Assembly: GCA_027306495.1 (NCBI GenBank)
Contig: DAHUZQ010000163.1
Coordinates: forward strand, 1 to 36,877
DNA length: 36,877 nt
DNA from: Actinomycetota bacterium
GTDB lineage: Bacteria > Actinomycetota > Actinomycetes > Streptosporangiales > Streptosporangiaceae
Direction of reading: 5' to 3'
The translations under genes and the position numbers were made by a program. Below, piece by piece: positions 35,341 through 36,877 of the stretch. The notes under the pieces were generated by a model. It had not been told where the DNA came from and ran no database searches. It was given only the letters and a program-made list of their open reading frames with translations. Position 1 is the stretch's first letter. Every line of letters begins with the position of its first letter.

Positions 35341-36375
35341 GTGGCCTCAACCCGATCCGCCGGAATGGAGGCGCCCGCGCCGGGTGCCGGTGACGGCCGC
35401 AGTGGCAGTGACGGCCCGGGCACGCGGATCGAGGATGGTATCGAACGGGCGCGTGGCGGTGATGCGCGTGCCCTGGCCCGCCTGGTCTCCCTGGTCGAGA
35501 ACGGCAACGCCCAGCTGAGGCCGGTGATGAAGGCACTGGCTCCGCTCACCGGCCGGGCCCGGGTGGTGGGCCTGACCGGCGCGCCGGGAGTCGGCAAGTC
35601 CACGGTGACCGGCGCGCTCGTGCGTGCCTACCGGGACCGGGGCCTGCGGGTCGGCGTGCTGGCCGTGGACCCGACCTCGCCGTTCAGCGGGGGAGCGCTG
35701 CTCGGGGACCGGGTCCGGATGCAGGATCACGCGACCGATACGGGGGTATTCATCCGGTCCATGGCCAGCCGTGGCCACCTGGGCGGGCTGTCGGCCGCCA
35801 CGCCGCAGGCGCTGCGGGTGCTGGACGCCGCCGGGTTCGACGTGGTGCTCATCGAGACGGTGGGGGTGGGCCAGGCGGAAGTGGAGGTCGCCTCGCTGGC
35901 CGACACCACGTTGGTGCTGGTCGCGCCCGGCATGGGTGATTCCATCCAGGCGGCCAAAGCGGGCATCCTCGAGGTCGCCGACATCTACGTGGTCAACAAG
36001 GCCGATAGGCCGGGTGTCCAGGAGACCGTCCGGGATCTGCGGACCATGATCGCGATGGCGCAGCGCGGCGAGAATGACTGGAAGCCCCCGATCGTGACAA
36101 CGACCGCCATGACCGGCGAGGGCGTGGACGAGCTGACCAGGCGCCTGGACGCCCACGGGGCCTGGCTCGATTCCTGCGGCGAGCGGGACCGCCGGCGGCG
36201 GGAGCGCGCCCGCGAGGAGATCGCCGCCATCGCGCTGGCGGAACTGCGGCGGCGGTTGGGGGCACTGCCGGGTGACGACCGGCTCGGTGAGCTGGCCGGC
36301 CGCGTCGCGGCCGGCCAGCTTGACCCCTACACAGCCGCCGACGAACTCATCGCCGGCATACGATCAGCCTCCTGA
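35341..36375 (+). CDS. meaB: Methylmalonyl-CoA mutase-associated GTPase MeaB (ArgK family)
   Basis: G3E P-loop GTPase that guards methylmalonyl-CoA mutase and gates delivery of adenosylcobalamin. It has 344 residues. Walker A GAPGVGKST is at residues 80-88; VDPTSPFSGGALLGDRVRM, the metal-binding and base motifs IETVGVGQAEVEVA and VVNKADRPG follow; a C-terminal helical dimerisation arm (about 275-344) ends the protein. Start GTG 35341, eight bases after the thiolase stop, has no good ribosome site, so coupling to the thiolase is likely; the first 30 residues are a low-complexity extension. Confidence 0.95.
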   Translation: MASTRSAGMEAPAPGAGDGRSGSDGPGTRIEDGIERARGGDARALARLVSLVENGNAQLRPVMKALAPLTGRARVVGLTGAPGVGKSTVTGALVRAYRDRGLRVGVLAVDPTSPFSGGALLGDRVRMQDHATDTGVFIRSMASRGHLGGLSAATPQALRVLDAAGFDVVLIETVGVGQAEVEVASLADTTLVLVAPGMGDSIQAAKAGILEVADIYVVNKADRPGVQETVRDLRTMIAMAQRGENDWKPPIVTTTAMTGEGVDELTRRLDAHGAWLDSCGERDRRRRERAREEIAAIALAELRRRLGALPGDDRLGELAGRVAAGQLDPYTAADELIAGIRSAS

Positions 36376-36417
36376 TTTCCCCGATGAGTTCTCAGTGCGG
36401 GAGAGGTCGACCCTGAC

Positions 36418-36877
36418 ATGACGACGACGCACATTCTTGAAACGGCCGAGTCGGACATCGCCTACGACATCCACGGCCCGCTGCCCACCGCCGACGGGCG
36501 GCCCCCGCTGTTCATGATCGGCCAGCCCATGGACGCCAGCGGCTTCGCGACGTTGGCATCGCACTTTCCCGACCGAACAGTCGTCACCTATGACCCGCGC
36601 GGCATCCGCCGCAGTGTCCGCAAAGACGGCCGGGCCGACCATGTGCCCACGGTCCAGGCCGGTGATGTGCACGCCGTCATCGCGGCACTGGGTGCCGGCC
36701 CGGTGGAGATGTTCGCGAGCAGTGGCGGCGCGGTGACCGCGCTCGCGCTCGTGGCGGCCCACCTGGGCGATGTGACCACGCTGGTGGCCCATGAGCCCCC
36801 GCTCATCCCCGTGCTCCCCGACGCCGCGGCTGCCGAGCGCGCCCAGGCCGGGTTCGTGGACACCTACCGGGCGAAGG
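36418..36877 (+). CDS. Alpha/beta hydrolase, 3'-truncated by window edge
   Basis: A frame opens at ATG 36418, behind GGGAGAGG, and is uninterrupted to the end of the window (153 codons). PPLFMIGQPMDASGFATLA is the oxyanion region, VVTYDPRGIRRS the strand with the RG pair, and EMFASSGGAVTALALV the nucleophile elbow, where the first glycine of GxSxG is alanine (ASSGG). VAHEPPLIPVLPD follows, a common stretch of this hydrolase group. Substrate unknown. It is 42 bases after meaB and may be co-transcribed. Confidence 0.82.
   Translation, partial: MTTTHILETAESDIAYDIHGPLPTADGRPPLFMIGQPMDASGFATLASHFPDRTVVTYDPRGIRRSVRKDGRADHVPTVQAGDVHAVIAALGAGPVEMFASSGGAVTALALVAAHLGDVTTLVAHEPPLIPVLPDAAAAERAQAGFVDTYRAK

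Noticed and set aside
36364-36863. Minus-strand frames at the right edge
   Set aside because: The plus strand carries an alpha/beta hydrolase with a ribosome site and conserved motifs that runs off the window.

Overview
The window is a G+C-rich stretch of an actinobacterial chromosome. The coding strand has strong G/C bias at third codon positions and many GTG starts. Gene order (lysA-hom-thrC-thrB-rho-rpmE-prfA-prmC-tsaC-wecA-atp operon-DUF2550-cobalamin adenosyltransferase, then nucS, a fused 3-hydroxyacyl-CoA dehydrogenase, a Scy-like coiled-coil gene, mce, thiolase and meaB) matches what I remember of Streptomyces and Streptosporangiales-type actinomycetes. I infer a filamentous-type actinomycete; the genus cannot be told from the sequence alone. 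There is no rRNA, tRNA, CRISPR array, insertion sequence or prophage.

Layout. Positions 1-4422: the aspartate-family operon, with lysA cut by the left edge, then hom, thrC and thrB. Positions 4423-10018: transcription and translation housekeeping genes rho, rpmE, prfA, prmC and tsaC; rho and rpmE each follow an exact GGGAAT-N18-GTT element, the form used by the thiol-stress sigma factor SigR. Positions 10150-19884: a polyprenyl-phosphate sugar-1-phosphate transferase, then the complete F1Fo ATP synthase operon, with a near-consensus Rex operator in its leader. Positions 19906-21005: DUF2550 and, convergent to it, a PduO-type cobalamin adenosyltransferase. Positions 21006-28068: the most variable part, holding a GMC oxidoreductase and a convergent aldehyde dehydrogenase, a split riboflavin-type reductase and deaminase pair, a degenerate CbiX/SirB-like protein with a striking palindrome at its promoter, a one-repeat gene remnant, and nucS. 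Positions 28219-36877: acyl-CoA metabolism (dehydrogenase, SDR, methylmalonyl-CoA epimerase, thiolase, MeaB), the Scy-like polarity protein, a small zinc-knuckle protein and two alpha/beta hydrolases, the last cut by the right edge.

How the genes connect. PrmC methylates the GGQ glutamine of the release factor encoded immediately upstream. The cobalamin adenosyltransferase supplies the cofactor of methylmalonyl-CoA mutase, whose partners Mce and MeaB lie 13-15 kb away. Regulation readable from the sequence includes the two SigR-type elements, the Rex site, and a run of TANNNT -10 boxes 6-8 bases before start codons (leaderless mRNAs) on the cobalamin adenosyltransferase, CbiX-like, nucS, dehydrogenase and zinc-knuckle genes.

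I found no convincing new multi-gene system. The less ordinary items are the paired SigR-type elements, the palindrome in front of the degenerate chelatase, a gene-free stretch with consecutive hairpins at 21178-21303, a linker inserted into the NucS active-site region, twelve uninterrupted 11-residue repeats in the Scy-like protein, and many short imperfect tandem duplications in linkers and around stop codons.
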